Assembly: GCA_001642005.1 (NCBI GenBank)
Contig: LWCA01000046.1
Coordinates: 1-64,000 of the forward strand
DNA from: Intoshia linei
Taxonomy: Eukaryota; Orthonectida; Rhopaluridae
DNA length: 64,000 nucleotides
Direction: 5' to 3'
The translations under genes and the position numbers were made by a program. Positions 37,901 to 52,900 of the stretch are shown one piece after another; position 1 is the first letter of the stretch; each line of letters starts with the position of its first letter. The notes beneath the pieces are model-generated. The model made no database searches and was not told the DNA's origin. It saw only the letters and a list, made by a program, of their open reading frames with translations.

Positions 37901-40900
37901 TCCATAAAATCGACATTTGTGTGGAGCCAAAGTTCACATGGACTAATTTGAGGGAAGCTGATCAAAACATACACTTAAAAGTGGGGAATTATACATTAAA
38001 CTAATCATAATGATGAATAATATTTAGATACCTAAGACACATTGACATATATATTTAGATCCTGTTTGTACAAGTAAACCATTTTGACATATAATTTGTT
38101 GGCAGTTTGCGTCATTATAATCGCAAACGGTTCCAGTACTTTCTAAATAATAGATTAATTACAGAAAATGTAAACAAAAAACAGAACATTAAAGAACATG
38201 TAAAATTAATAAATTTCTAAGTAAATAATAATTATAATTATTTAATTTTGAAAATTGGTAATAAATCTATCAAAAATCAATGTAATTGATATACTACTTA
38301 TGTATTTTATAGTATATACAGATTTTATTATTAAATTCAAAAAAAATGTGCATTGAACGTCTACAATGTAGTTAAATTTAGTTAAATGTGTAGACTCTAC
38401 ACATTTCCAATAAAGAAATATGGGTGAAAATCTATATGTATTATAATAATGTAATATTTGATAAACCTGAACACTGGCAAGTGTATTTAACCGTATTTTT
38501 GATACATTGATCCGATTTCTCTATACACCACATTGAGTCACAATAAGATACTTTATTTTCACATAATGAACCGTAAAAGTCATTTGTACAACTAAAAACA
38601 TACAATGAAAAATGTAATAAAAAAATTTAATCTAATTTAAAACTTAACAAAAATTTAATCTGAGGTTACCAATAATAAAATTCTTACAAAAATGTTAGTG
38701 ATACAGATGACGATTGGCTCAACCAAAGTATTGATAAACATTTTAAATTTGTTGGTTAAAAAAGTTGTAAAGAAATATTAGGTCCAAAAATACATGGCGA
38801 ATGATATGTAATACATAACTGATAATATCACAATTGAAAATAATGTGAGTGGGTGTAGCTTTTATAATTTGAATTTGACTTACACTCCTACTGCTTATAT
38901 TGCATTCCCTAATATGCACACAAACTATAATTTAGAGTCCATCATTAACAGTTTTAGCCTTAGTCCCTACATAAAAACATTAATTTTACCTACAAAAAAT
39001 ATCATTAAACAATGAATGACATATTCCTTTATTTTGACAATTTTTATTGTCACAAATATTGATGGATTCATCGCAATTTTTTCCGGACCATCCAGCTTGA
39101 CATACACATGAATACGAATTCAATGAATTTTGACAAACTCCTGCGTTTTTACATGGTTTCGTCATGCAATTGTCGTAAAGAGTCTATAATAAATATATAT
39201 TCTAATACATAAAATTCAATATAATAAGAATCGTTATATAGTCGTGGAACAAAAAAAGTGAAAGTATGAAATAACGTATAAGGAACTTTTTAATTGATAT
39301 AACAGAAAGCATTTAATGAAGCTGCTCAGAAGTTTAAGTATATGCCAGATCCTTACTTATATAATGTGCTTTTGCAATATTTGTTTGTCTGTGTGTATGT
39401 TACCGTTTATTTCAATAACTACCATTCTTAGAATTTTATAAAATCCACACTTCAATTACAGTTTTTCTGGGGTGTTAGCAAAATAAATTTCAACCTCCCA
39501 AACTTACATCTTATGGGTCAAAAAGCCCAATTGCCTTTTTTTTAAATCAAACGAGTTCGAAAATTTAAAAAAATATATACTCTAATACGGATTTTAAAAT
39601 CATAAATATTATCATAAATTTAAATTTAAAAAAATATATATATCCTCAGATCCAAAACCACAAATTACCCTATTATTTTTAATGAAAACAGCTATAAAAT
39701 TTAAACAAATTTAGAGGTGGTACAGTTGTATCCTGTTAACACACACACAAAAATTTCAATCTGAATAACTGATGTCTATATACATGATATGTATGATAAT
39801 ATGATAATATTATAATGAAATCATTAATTAAACTTTTCAAACACTTCTTTCATTTTTTATGTTCATTCCCAAATGTTTTCCCTAATTTATAAATGAACTG
39901 TTAACAGTTAACTTAACTCAATGTTGAAAATTGTCTGTAACATATACATGTAATAAGTAAAAATTTTAGCAACTTCGTGATGTGTCATCTGTTTTATCAA
40001 TTATAACCGTAATTAAATAAATTTTTAAACTTTCACTTTTTTTGTGTACAATGTACATTTTAATGTAAACCATTCAGTTTCTTAGTAACAGTTCAATTCA
40101 TCGTTTAATTGTGGCATTAATAAGGGTATTTATCCTTTTTAACGGATTTACACATAATATAATTGTAATAGTTTCACGGGCAGCAAATTATCATTTATTT
40201 ATACAAAATTGAATGTATTCATGTGTGTAACGGTTTGTTTAAAAATTAAGAGTCATAGAAGTTAAGCAACCAAATTTTTAATATAATTTTTCTAGAGTGA
40301 TGTTTTATCGTAAATTTCATTTTCAGAAATAAATATGTGGACCAGCATTTGGGAAATGCTACGTTAAAGTTAAAGTTAAAGTTAAAGTTAGGTGACCCGC
40401 AGTTTAAGTTTGAGTTTGAGAGTTTGACAAAGGCTGATTCAAATAATAATAATTTTATATTATTAACATTAGCTTGTCCACTAATTTCATGAAATAATTA
40501 AAATCGACAAAAATCGTATAAAAACTAAAAAACGTGGACGCATATGCATAAAGATTAAGAACCTGGCATAAATTTCCATAATAACCACGTTTGCAAGTGC
40601 ATTGAAACAACGACTGAACTTCGATATCATTACATCCTTCATTCGGAAGAGAAATGTTTGTACCAATGCCATCACACTTTTTTGTTAAACAACCGCCAAC
40701 ATAGGTTTCACAATTTTTGCCAGAATAATCTGACCCACAATCACAATTGTACGCATTTATACCGTCAAAACAAATTTTTTCGTTTAAACATGGATTTGGA
40801 ACGCAATCGTCAATATTTACTTGACAATTTTTTCCTTTGAAGCCAGTCACACAACTACAATCATGTGTGTACATTGATTCATTGCAAACACCCCCATTTT

Positions 40901-43900
40901 GACATGGGGTTGTACTACAATATGTTTTAATGGCACATTTTCCACTATTCACATAAATTTCGTAATTCCACATTTTTAAAGACAACGGAGCGGAAAGATG
41001 ATTACTGGGACAAATACAATAACCATTGTTGGTAGGATAGTGTGATAAACACATTTCTGTTTTTAAATCACATTTACCTGTACAATAATCTGGCAAAACT
41101 GTACAATATGGTCCACTATATAAATCCAAGCAAGTGCATTTGAATCCATTTGTATCAGAAATGCAAGTACCTTTTGGTCCACACGGTTTTATAGCACAAT
41201 AATCTATTTTATTTATGCAAAATTCTCCATTATAACCCTTGACGCAGTTACACATACTACGAACACCAAATGAAACACATTTCCCACCATTTTGGCAAAT
41301 TATTCCTTTGGAAGTGCAATAATCGTCAATCACAGAACAATCTTTGGATGAAAATGTTGGTAAGCAGAAGCATTCAAAATCTGATCCAATATCATGGCAA
41401 ACTCCTCCATTTTTGCAGGGCATGTTAGCGCAGTAATTTATCGCTTTTGTTTCACAGTTATCGCCAGTATAATCCTTTAAACATGTACACTTTGCGATGG
41501 CTGGATTAACCTGTGTGTTGGAACTACAAATTCCACCATTAAAGCAGTTTTTTATGATACAAACTTCATCATCTTTAATACAATCAGGTTTTAGTTTACC
41601 GCTTGGGCATGTATTGCATACTGAGATGTGATTAATGATTGTACAATCGTTTACGCAAGCAGAAGGACAAACTCCTGTGGCATTGTTATCCAAGCATTGA
41701 ATTGAGTTAATAGATCCAGATTGATTCGTCAATTGATTCAATTGACAAGGGATGCAAACGGTTTGACCAATTTTATCCTGATAAAAATTTTTGGGACATT
41801 TCGCACATGCACCATATCCTGTTTTTGAATTATATCCTTTTGCACAAACTGATATGCAAATATTATGTATTTTCTCGACTACTTTTTGACCAACTGGACA
41901 TGCCACACACTTTTTTTGGATATTATCATATTTCTCACTATCAGCGCAAAATACGCAATCTTTGTATTGTTTTATTGGGTCTTTCGGAATCATATTAACA
42001 ATATGGCAGCTACCTAGATTATAATATATATTTATATTCACATTACACCAAACTTAAAACAATAAAAATTCTTACTTATGCATTCAGACACGGTCCAAGT
42101 GTAAGGGCCGACAGTTGTTAAACCATCTGCACATTTTGAGCATGTATCAGCACCAGTAGATGAATGATATCCAATGCTGCAACTATCGCATTTGTTTGAA
42201 TTGAATACGGTTCCACTGGGACATTTTGCTAGATAAATTTTAATGTAAAATATATGGAATTATCCTTACTGCATTTCCCATTTAGTAAAATTTGTTTATC
42301 GAGACATTTTTCTATAATGTTATTAGTTATTGAAGTGTATGTCAATGTAGGACAATCAAGAACAATACTTGTAGTAATTTTCGAAAATTTAACGAAATTT
42401 GCCACAAAAAAAGTGTAAACCAAATCGGTTTTAAAGTTGAATTGAGTAATGTAAGCGTACTAAAATAATTAAAATTATTCATTAAAATTGTAAAATCAGC
42501 ACTTGATAATGGGAGTAGTACTTAATTTTTGCTTCTAAAATTATAACCAATAATATTACCTCCGTCGATGACACCTTTTCTAGTTTTTGTGTAATTATCG
42601 ATATTACACAATCCGTTTTAACGTTGTATTCTGTATCACAGTAATTTTTAAACCCTATAAGATCAACAGCATTTAAAGCTTTGATATTATTTCCGTGACC
42701 AGTAATACAAACTGGTGTTAAATCACTCAAAACTGAAAATTTGTATTTAATAGTGTATTCTTTTATTGCATCAATATTAGCTAAATTTCACATTATATTA
42801 CATTGTATAAGACTATTATAGTATTATAGCCAAGACTGTAGAGATCCAAAAGGTAGGCCCTATATAAAAATTAAAAATAACATTGGTTCTTATATCCATT
42901 GTTTAAAATAGCGTTAATCAAAAATTTCATCAGCGTATCTTACTGGAAGTAAAAAAATTCAAACCACCATACGAAAATATTTTCTAACATTACTTCTTAA
43001 TTTAGATTAGTATGTCCGTAATATTGTCCCTAGCCCTTTCATCACAATCCTGATTATAGTATAAGAAGTATTATCTTCTACTTAAATAAAATTGAATGTC
43101 TGTGTATTTCTGTGTGTTACAGTTTACTTAAAAAATTAACAGTCCTAGTATTTAACTAAAAACCTGATTTATAATAAATTTTTTTAAGAGTGGTGAAGTA
43201 TAGCAAATTTTATTTCCCGAAATTAAGTTCTTCAGGGTCAAAACCCAATGCCTCTTTTAAACAAAATAAAATTAAAATTTAATTGAGGAGACCTGTGATT
43301 AAATCAAGCAAATTTGAGAACAGATCTATAAAAATTCCAATACCATGTAATTTAGACCGTTCAAAAGTTATCTATTAAATTTTAAATTTTTGTGTGTAAA
43401 TTGTACTATTTATCTATGGATACAATATCATTTTTTTGTTTAGGGGGTGTGAGCTTAAAAAAGGTTAGGTACACTTGTTGTTGACAATTCATTTTTTAAT
43501 GCAATTTTTTATTCAAGGTATTGGTCTATTTAAAAAATAGTTTGTAAAAACTGTACAAACACAATCTTCGATGAAATTGATATTTCCATTTAGCCATATA
43601 TTGTCTGCCGTATTGCATTGATAACTAGCAATTTCTTTATTAGTTGATTGAAATATATAACCGGCGTTGCATTTTAAATTTGCAGTTAGGATTCCATTAG
43701 TTGGACCAACATATGTGACTTGAGCATTAATGATTTGATTTAGTCCATTCTTAGTACAGTGATCTGAATAATAAAGGAATATCTTTTAAAAATATTAATA
43801 ATACCTAGTTCAATTGAATACGAATAATAACAAACTCCAGATTGATCTTCTTTGGTACCACTAACTTTAAATTGTCTCAATTTCCCTTTATCACTGGCTG

Positions 43901-46900
43901 AAACTGTTGCCTTGTCAGTTATTAATGTATACCCAACAGCATTGCTAATTGTATATTTAGAATCGTACGCATTTACGGTTCCGGTTGACTCAACTTTGAT
44001 AACATATGATGCAGGGCATGTAAATAATACATTGGATATTACTAAATTAAATTTTAAACTAAACAAACAAGTATGGATTTCATTGTACATTGTAATTATA
44101 GTTAATTTCTATTTGGAAAAAAATATAAATTTGTAATGTTGACCAGCCATTCTGAACCTTTTTCGGCATAGACTAGAGCCGAAATCACCATACCCAAAGC
44201 TACATTGAATACTCAAAATATTATATTCATAAATGTAATTCTTTATTAAACTGCTCAATTTGGAAAAATGAGGACACAAGAGGGGTCTAGATATAGAAGC
44301 TATCGTAACAACACTATAAAATTGAATGTTTATAAAATAAAGATAACTTGACAAACAATTTTTCTTTAGTTGCATCTTGTACTTAATTATTACTAATCTG
44401 TACTAAATTTAAATTAACGCGTCTTCCTGAATGACTTGATTAGACACTTAAAAAATTATATCAATTTCAAAAAGACATATTATGAAATGTACATTTAAGA
44501 GTGACCTTAAATTGTTTATATCCACCTCAAGAGTGACGTGGCCACGTTGATATTGGCTGATCTAGAAATGTTGCTATGTAGAGTCTACATAAAAATGTAT
44601 AACTGCATAATAATAATAATAATATGTATACTATACAACATACGTTCTCTACCCATTATAAATATGGACCCCTACGATGGCATTGAAAAAACCTGTAAAC
44701 CCCAAAAAATTATATAAATTACATTATCTACCTATGTAAAATTTAATGTTCGTGTGTTACCGTTAATTTAAAAAACGTTAATTTCTAAAACAGTTTTTCA
44801 AAGGTGATTTTCTGAAATTGATACCTTCAGGATCAAAAACCCAATTTCACCATTTTTTAAAAATAAAATTAACGCTAAAATTAAAAAAACACATATTCTG
44901 GGACGCGTTTAAATTCATAAAAATTGTGGTAAATTTAAGCCTCAGAAAATTATTTTTTCGTATTCAAAGCTACAAATTACTTAGTTCTTTTTAAAATGAA
45001 AAAAGTCCTAAAATTTTATAAAACATAAATTTTGTGATTATTTTTAAAATTATGAGCATTATCATAAATCGCAATTCCAAAAAAGTGCAGTTTTACAATC
45101 TGTCCATGGTGAAACAAGTTTGGAAACCATTCCTTGATCCGAAATCCATGATGGAAAAAACTGTTTAATACATGTATTTAAAATGACATTAAATTAAATA
45201 ACAATTACTACAGGTATATAGTATTATTGTTTTTGATATCCACTTAAATTTAGTATTAATGGAAAATAAACATTATATGAGATGCCGTTAATGGGAAATA
45301 ATTACTATAATTATCGAAATATAATTTTTCACTTTTTTTTGTTTCTGTAAATAATATAACTATTAAATTTTTCTTGGATTCCAAAAAAATGTTGTGGATC
45401 CCAGGGGTCCACATGGACTCCGTTAAGAATGATTGCTATACATTATGCACAAAGTAAAGTGCATGGAGAACTAGAGTGCATCCATCTCCAGGCAAACCAG
45501 TTTGTGCAAAGTGGTACAATAGTTTGTATCAGAACACTGTAATTATAATGTAAAATATTACACTTTACTGAGGCTGTTATGGCACATGTTTTAGTATTTT
45601 GAGACGGATCGGTAGCTGTATAAATTATAGAAACACTTTTATCACGTTCCATGGTTGGATCGAAATATAATATATTGTTAGTTATCTTGACCATCCCCGA
45701 ATTGTCCCTGGCCGTTATTACGAGATTTGGACTTGTTAATTGAGTAAATGATAAAACCTTTGGACAATTATCAAATGTAGGTTCAACTTTATCTAAAAAT
45801 AATGTTAAAACGATATTTTATATTATTGAAATTGATCAGAATTTTTTATTTTTAATGAATTACCTAGACATGTAACTACAGCAGGGCTCCATTCTGCTTT
45901 ACCAGAATTGTAAACACATTTTATTTCTGCTACAGAAGCAGTATAACCAGTTGAACATTTTACGCTTAAAATTGACGTTATTTTATACGATTTAGAATTT
46001 GCAAAAGAGTAAGTCAATTGGGGAACTAATGGTGGATCTGAGCAGCTAGGATCTATAATTTATAATTAAATTTATTATAACTATTATTACTATTCTTATT
46101 TGTATAATTAATAAACATTACCAATGCATTGAATGGATTCATAATTCCAATATGCATGACTTCCACCAGTATCAAATTTACACTTTATAGTAGTGACAGT
46201 TTTACTTGGATCATGCGACAAGTGATAATTTGTTTTACATGTAATTGTTGCGGTAGAATCAAGATATGTACTTGTTGCAGCAACATTTGCATTTTCTATT
46301 GTTGGTGGAGTTCCACAATCATCAACTATAAATGTATATAATTTAAAATATATAACCAATCAAACCCGGGCATTCAAGTGTTGTTCCATATAACAATTTA
46401 TATGTATTGTCAATCGAATTGTATATGCAGGGTAATTCTGTTTTTAAACCGTTCTGAATACTTGTGCAGTCTTTAGAAACTATGTCACCATGATTTACAG
46501 TTTCTCCAAATGTTGGTGTCAAAATAGGAATATTTTTGGTTGGAGCTTTTGGTATTGTACATTTTTGAACTAGTAATCATAAGTAAAAATTTTATTATTG
46601 TATTATAAATATTAATATTATTGTATTTAACTTAATTATAATTAATTAATTTAGTTAATAAGTCAATTACTGGTACATGTGGGAGCAATAATTGTTTCTT
46701 CATTACTACATTTGTGTGAACTTGCCCCAGTCAACGAATATCCTATATTGCATCCAAAATAGACAGTTTCTCCTACATAAATATGCGTTTTTGATTTTAT
46801 CGGAGATGCAATTATAAATGGTCTGTCTGTTCCGAGAGTCAGTGTCGGTAGAGAACATAATTTGTCTAATTTTATTAATCATACAAGTTTTATAAATTAT

Positions 46901-49900
46901 AATAAACAAGTACATTTATTCAACTGAATACGTTAAAAATAATAAAATTCATCTTAAATTTACTTATGCACGAATGGTTTATTCTTGGAATGTCTCCCGG
47001 TTTTGTTCCGTCTTCATTTTTTCCTAATGGAATACCATTCAAATTTGCAGATGTGTACAAAACTTTGCTTATAGTTGTACAACTACAAGTATACGATCCC
47101 ATTGTATTTGTACACTTTTCATCACAACCTCCTCCCTGTGTTAAACATTCGTCGATATCTTAAATATACAATTATAAACATACAAAACATATTTAAATAT
47201 AACATTAGACATATAATGATCATATTAATAATATCATTAATAAATAATAATTCATAAACATATAAAAATGAAACGTGAGTGTATTTTTTCTAACATTTTA
47301 TTTAGAAAAGTAATTCCTAGAATTAAAAGAAATGTACCCAGTATTTTCCAGTTCATTTACGGAAAGATTTATTTCATATAAAGTACTTTCCAATCTTTCG
47401 AACAATTCTTTTTACATTTTTGTATGATCAATGATCGTATTATCATTATTAATATGATTGTAATATTAGTAATATTATCATTGTAGTGTAATTAATTTAC
47501 ACTAAAATAAAAAATTTTGAGATGCAATGTAAAATAAAATTTGGGCTAATACATTTTGAAAACATAAATGAATTAATTATATTTTTGGAATCTGTAAGTG
47601 TATTGTTCCAATTTGTAATTTAATTGTTGGAATGTGTAATCACATTATTGGAATTTGTAATTTAATTGTTGGAATGCATTGTAAATTTTAATAATAATAT
47701 TTGTAGAAATAAAATTAAAAATAGACTGAGGTGTTTTCATTAATAAACAAGATATTTATTTTTAAATGATTTAAAGATTCAATTTTAAACACACTTAAAT
47801 GCATTCATAAAAAAACGAATCAAACAACCAATAAACAAAATACACGAATATTGAAATACCTTCACAAGTATTTTTATCTTTTTTTTTATAACCATCTTTG
47901 CAAGCACACTTAAATCCACCAATCATATTGATACATATTGAGTTTAGATCACAAGGTTTAACAGTTATGCATTCATCAATATCTATATTAAATACAATAA
48001 GTTATGTATTGTATGTACACTTCACAGTGGGAATTGCACATTATAAAGAATTTTAAAAAATATAGAAAATGTTATTTTCACCAAATAATACCTTCACGGT
48101 AAAAAATTACTCTAATATTGATTTTTTTTATTTGGTAACTATTTTATTAAAAAATATTTAATATAATAGTTTTAGAATTTAAAAAAACAATATTCTGATT
48201 AAATAATTTACCTATACATTCAAAATCAGTCAATTGTTGATTTGATTGACACTCTACTGTTGTCTTTCCACTTTTTTCTATAAATCCAGGTAAACATGCA
48301 AAATCAACTTTTTCTTTATATTTCATAATATCCATATCGAGTTTTGTTTTAATAAAACTTGAATATTGATACATTCGTAAGTTACACGAGATGGCTAATT
48401 ATATAATTAATGAAGTAATAGTATAATAATAATTGAATTAATTAATCAACATGTGCGGTCATTCAAACTAATAAAAGTACCTAGCTTTAGAAAATTAACT
48501 TTATACTTTATATTGCGACCGAGATGATTTATTTGATATTTTTGAAATTATTTCACGCAATCTCCAATTCTAACTGCGAATGCAAGATTAAAATAACACA
48601 AAACCACTTAATTCATGAAGCCACTAATCCAGAAAACCTGAAATTGTTCGAAATTGAACCGTTTCACGCAACATCCGACTCTATGTGCAAATCCAATAAC
48701 ATAATATAACAATAACAATAGCATAATGAAATAACAAAACAATTAATTGATAAGGAAACTAATCCTAAAAACCTGAAAGTGCCCGAAATTGAAACACTTA
48801 AACCTCGTTCAACTTTGAATACAATCAAAAAATCCAATTTCAACAGTGAAACCAAAATGAAATATCAGGACGACAATTAATTCGTAGAGAAAATATATTA
48901 AAAATAAAATCTTTTTTTTCATTTTAAATCAATACTTAATATTCTTTTCAATGGAGTGAATACGATATTACGATAATATCACCTTATTATATTTCAAATA
49001 TTTAACTACATATTACAATATTATAACCACTTAATTTAATTTGCTTTTAATGTGTTTAAACCGGATATTTTGGATATTTTTTGTTAACCATTATGACCAT
49101 TAAGGCACAGGCAAACTTACCATACTCGAGGAACCCAAAAATCAAAAATGGAATTTTAGTAAATTTTTAATATAAAATTGTGATACAATATACAGTACAT
49201 ACATGTTTTTCTTAAGTATTTCTTAAGTGTTACTTAATAAATTAAGAATTACGTAAACAGGTTGGTAAATCTGGGTTCCATTTTGTATTTTCACCACATT
49301 GAACAATATTTATGGAATACGCATAAAATCCAGATTGACATTCAATTTTCCAAATAGAATTTGATTCGGTAGCTTTTCCATAAATAAGTTTAGGTATTCC
49401 ATTTTTAACATTAATAATGGGACAATTGACAGCTATAAATAAAAATATTCGTATTACCACGATGAAAGATAATTACATTTGCAAGTTGGAGCCAATGTCC
49501 AACTCCCATTTTCTTGGCAAACTGATTTCAATTCTTTAGATTTTGTAGTATCTAAAATTGTGCCAGCTACACATAAATAAATAGCCAGTGATTCATAAGT
49601 AATTCCAGTTTTTGACACAAACACAGTATTAGTTCCTTTTGGTGGATCTCCACAAATTATTCCTATTAAATTAAATTAAATTTTAAATTAACACCCATAA
49701 ACTTAACAACTACATTTATGTACGTTTCATTTCTGATTGATAAAAACTAATTAATATGCAATAGCAAACTCAATGTATATAAAAATTATTCACAATAATG
49801 GAAAAATTACTATCACAGTTAGGTATAGGACAAACACTCCATCCATCCACTTTACACTCAGCTTCAACAGATTTTAAATGTTTATATTTCGTTTGAGTAA

Positions 49901-52900
49901 AGACATGTCCAACTTTGCAAGTAAAAACCGGTTTGTCGCCCCTTTTACGACTTTTTGGAATCATGATTGTATTTTCATTAATTTTTGGATCGAGACAATA
50001 AATAACATAATCAAAAATAAACCCTATACCCTGCTTTATAGAATTTGAAGTAAATTCAATCAAAAAATGTCCTGAATCTGATGTAAACATTAAATCAGTC
50101 AACCCGCTATCCTCGGTACTTTTATACACAATTGTTTCAACATTTAAATTTACAGATTTAATAATAAGAGAATCATCGGAATAGACTTGGAATTTTTTTG
50201 ATTCCTTGATCAATTTTAATGAAGCACCAAATGGAAATTCAATTGGCTTTATATTCCAAATACATTTATTTTGATTGGGTGGATAATTAGTTATTCCATA
50301 TCCTGGAGAGTTAATTTGTTTTTCATTTGAAATAGTTTCGTAACCACAACCTAATTTATACAATTTATAAGGTAAATTAATATACGTTTTGCAATGATTA
50401 TATTTAATATCATATACTTATTTTAATTTTATATTCAACCTGTTTTGTATTCAATACTAAAAAGCATATCATTATTTTCGTTTTGAATGACAATAGATAT
50501 TATATTCGTAGTAGAAATGATGTATTCTTCATTTTTCCATGAATATATGTTTCTGTATTCAGCTAATATTGGACCAGCTTTCTCCTCATAATTTGAATCA
50601 TAAATTGATAGAACAGCACCATCTTTTAGATGTAAATTTACAATCTAAATTTTTAATATTTAACACTTTCAAATAAACTTAATGAGTACCTTTAATGTTA
50701 TTAATAGAGTCGATGAAATAACATAGACTTTGTTAAATGATGGATAGGTGTATAATGGATACAATGGGGTATCTAATGTTTTTACATTGGTTGTAGCAAT
50801 TAACATTTCCGTTTTAGACAATTCCATATCATCAACTAAAATTAATTATAAAGTTGTGAAATGCTATTAAAATAGAAGTGTTGAACTTAACAATGGGTAG
50901 AGTTTACATCTGCCTCTTTATGTAGGGACTATCAGTTTTTTTGTTATATATCAATAATTGCGTTTATAATTTTAAAAATATACAAAAAATAATGTAAACC
51001 AGCTGTATATTGAATCTTAAAATTCAATTTCGATGAATCTTCAATTTTCATGAATTTTATAATAATATTATTATCCAAACTAACGAGAGTTGTTTCATCT
51101 ACACTTAATATTCCAGAGTATACTGCAATTAATTTAGCATCCAATATACTTTTTCCAGCACTCCAAAATTGAACAACGTCTACGTTTTTTACCGATTGAA
51201 AACTTTCAATCTAAAAATATATTGATTATAATTGATCTATATCAGTGTTGACCAGCTTAATTAACTCACGTGTCACATTCCACAAAATTTTGAATTGCGT
51301 TAACGACAATGTTAATTATATTGACATATCTCATGGTTCAACCAAAAATTAAAACGTTTTTCCACTTTCACATGAATTGAATTAAAATTTAATCACTACA
51401 CTAAATTTTACATTTTAAAATATAGAAATCGGATGAATAAGGATTATGCTCATTTCAGTTCATTGTTTGGATTTAATTTATTTATTTGAATGGCGGGCCA
51501 CCATATTTCCAAAACGCATCTATATTAATTCTAAACTTGTGGAAAGCACCACAAATGACCTACTGCTGAAAACGGATAGCCATCGTAGCATATAATGTAC
51601 ATAAAAATCCCTTAAAACTTCACTTTAAGTTGAAAACCTTTGTAAATTTATTGTTCAGTTTTGATGGTAAAGCAATGTAAGTAATTTGGGTCTTATATAT
51701 TTTATAATTATAATTTACCTTTAATATTATTCTTGTACCAATCATAGTTGTAATTAACCAGCTAAAATGAGTAAACGATTCAGTGGTTACATCAAATATT
51801 ACAACGCCTTTATCGTTTTCAATAACTTTTGAAAAATTATAGTCTAAGACAAATGAATATAATTTTTTATTAGTGTATGTTACCGCAATTTAATTCATCA
51901 AATCCGTCTGAACAATCTTTAGTCTTATCACATATGAAAGAATTATTAATACATTTTCCATCATTACAGAGATAATAACCTAAATTACGTTGTATAAAAG
52001 TTGTACGTGTAAAAAAATCAACTACATGTATACATGTAGTTTGAATTAAACGAGGTACCTTTTAGGCATGTGGATATTTTTTCGCAAATGTAATATTTTG
52101 CATTTAAACATGGATTAAATTTAAATGCAAACTGGTAAATATAGTCGGGATCACTTTTTGACACAGAAACACAATCATTGACAGAATTTGAAGCAGTATC
52201 TGGTTCATTCGGGGCCCAAAACCCGTCGGATAATGATTCAATTACTGGACCATTGGACCATTTCATCCAATTTTTATTTTTCAAATTCAGTCGATTCATA
52301 CCTTTTAAAATATATTATTAATTTAACATTAAGCATTACCGATCCAATATTCACTTGTTTGGATACTTGTACTTGTTGCAAAATTAAAAATTTTTTCGTT
52401 TTCTAATTCTCCCCATATCTTTACCAAATTAGCTCCTTCGCTATTAAAATATTATAAAATGGTATCTGCGAAATTTTTTTATTTATGCACGGTAAACCTG
52501 AAAAAAAAGTGACAAGCACTGAATGGAGGAACTAAGATAAAAGGAATTTTTATATATGGACAATATTTTTTATTTAAATCCTGAGTACTAGATAAACAAT
52601 ATATTTAATTATGAAGAAACATTTTTTCTTTCTAATACATTTTACATTTGTACATTTTATAATCAAATCTTAAATTATAATTGCAATTTAATATATTAAA
52701 TATATTACCTTTGGCATACATTTTCTGCACGAATCCAATTTGTCTTATGATTTGTGAATTTTAAACATTTATGCAAAATTAACGTCCATCCTAATTATTT
52801 ATTTTACATTATTGAGTATTATTGTAATATGTTACCATATATTAAATGATAACAAATGTATTAAAATATATTAGTTATTAATAATAAATAATTATATATG

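Larger units (their letters stand above)
37501..42732 (-). other. Cys-rich ephrin-like modules and ~13 EGF-like repeats (exons 24-31)
   Basis: Exons 24-25 are weakly assignable. Exon 26 and the start of exon 27 have ephrin-receptor-like Cys repeats (CPSGTVFNSNKCDSC, CPKNFYQDKIGQTVCIPC). Exon 27 (1451 nt) continues with about eight EGF modules such as NYCANMPCKNGGVC and DDCVPNPCLNEKIC. Exons 28-31 add about five more. Confidence 0.8.
45864..49662 (-). other. Sushi/CCP and calcium-binding EGF block (exons 12-20)
   Basis: Sushi modules in exons 12, 13, 14, 17, 18, 19 and 20, about 60 residues each with four cysteines and a late Trp in most; for example VDDCGTPPTIENANV..ITCKTNYHLS..WNYESIQC. Exons 15 and 16 encode cbEGF modules beginning DIDECITVKPCDLNSIC and DIDECLTQGGGCDEKC. 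Confidence 0.85.
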
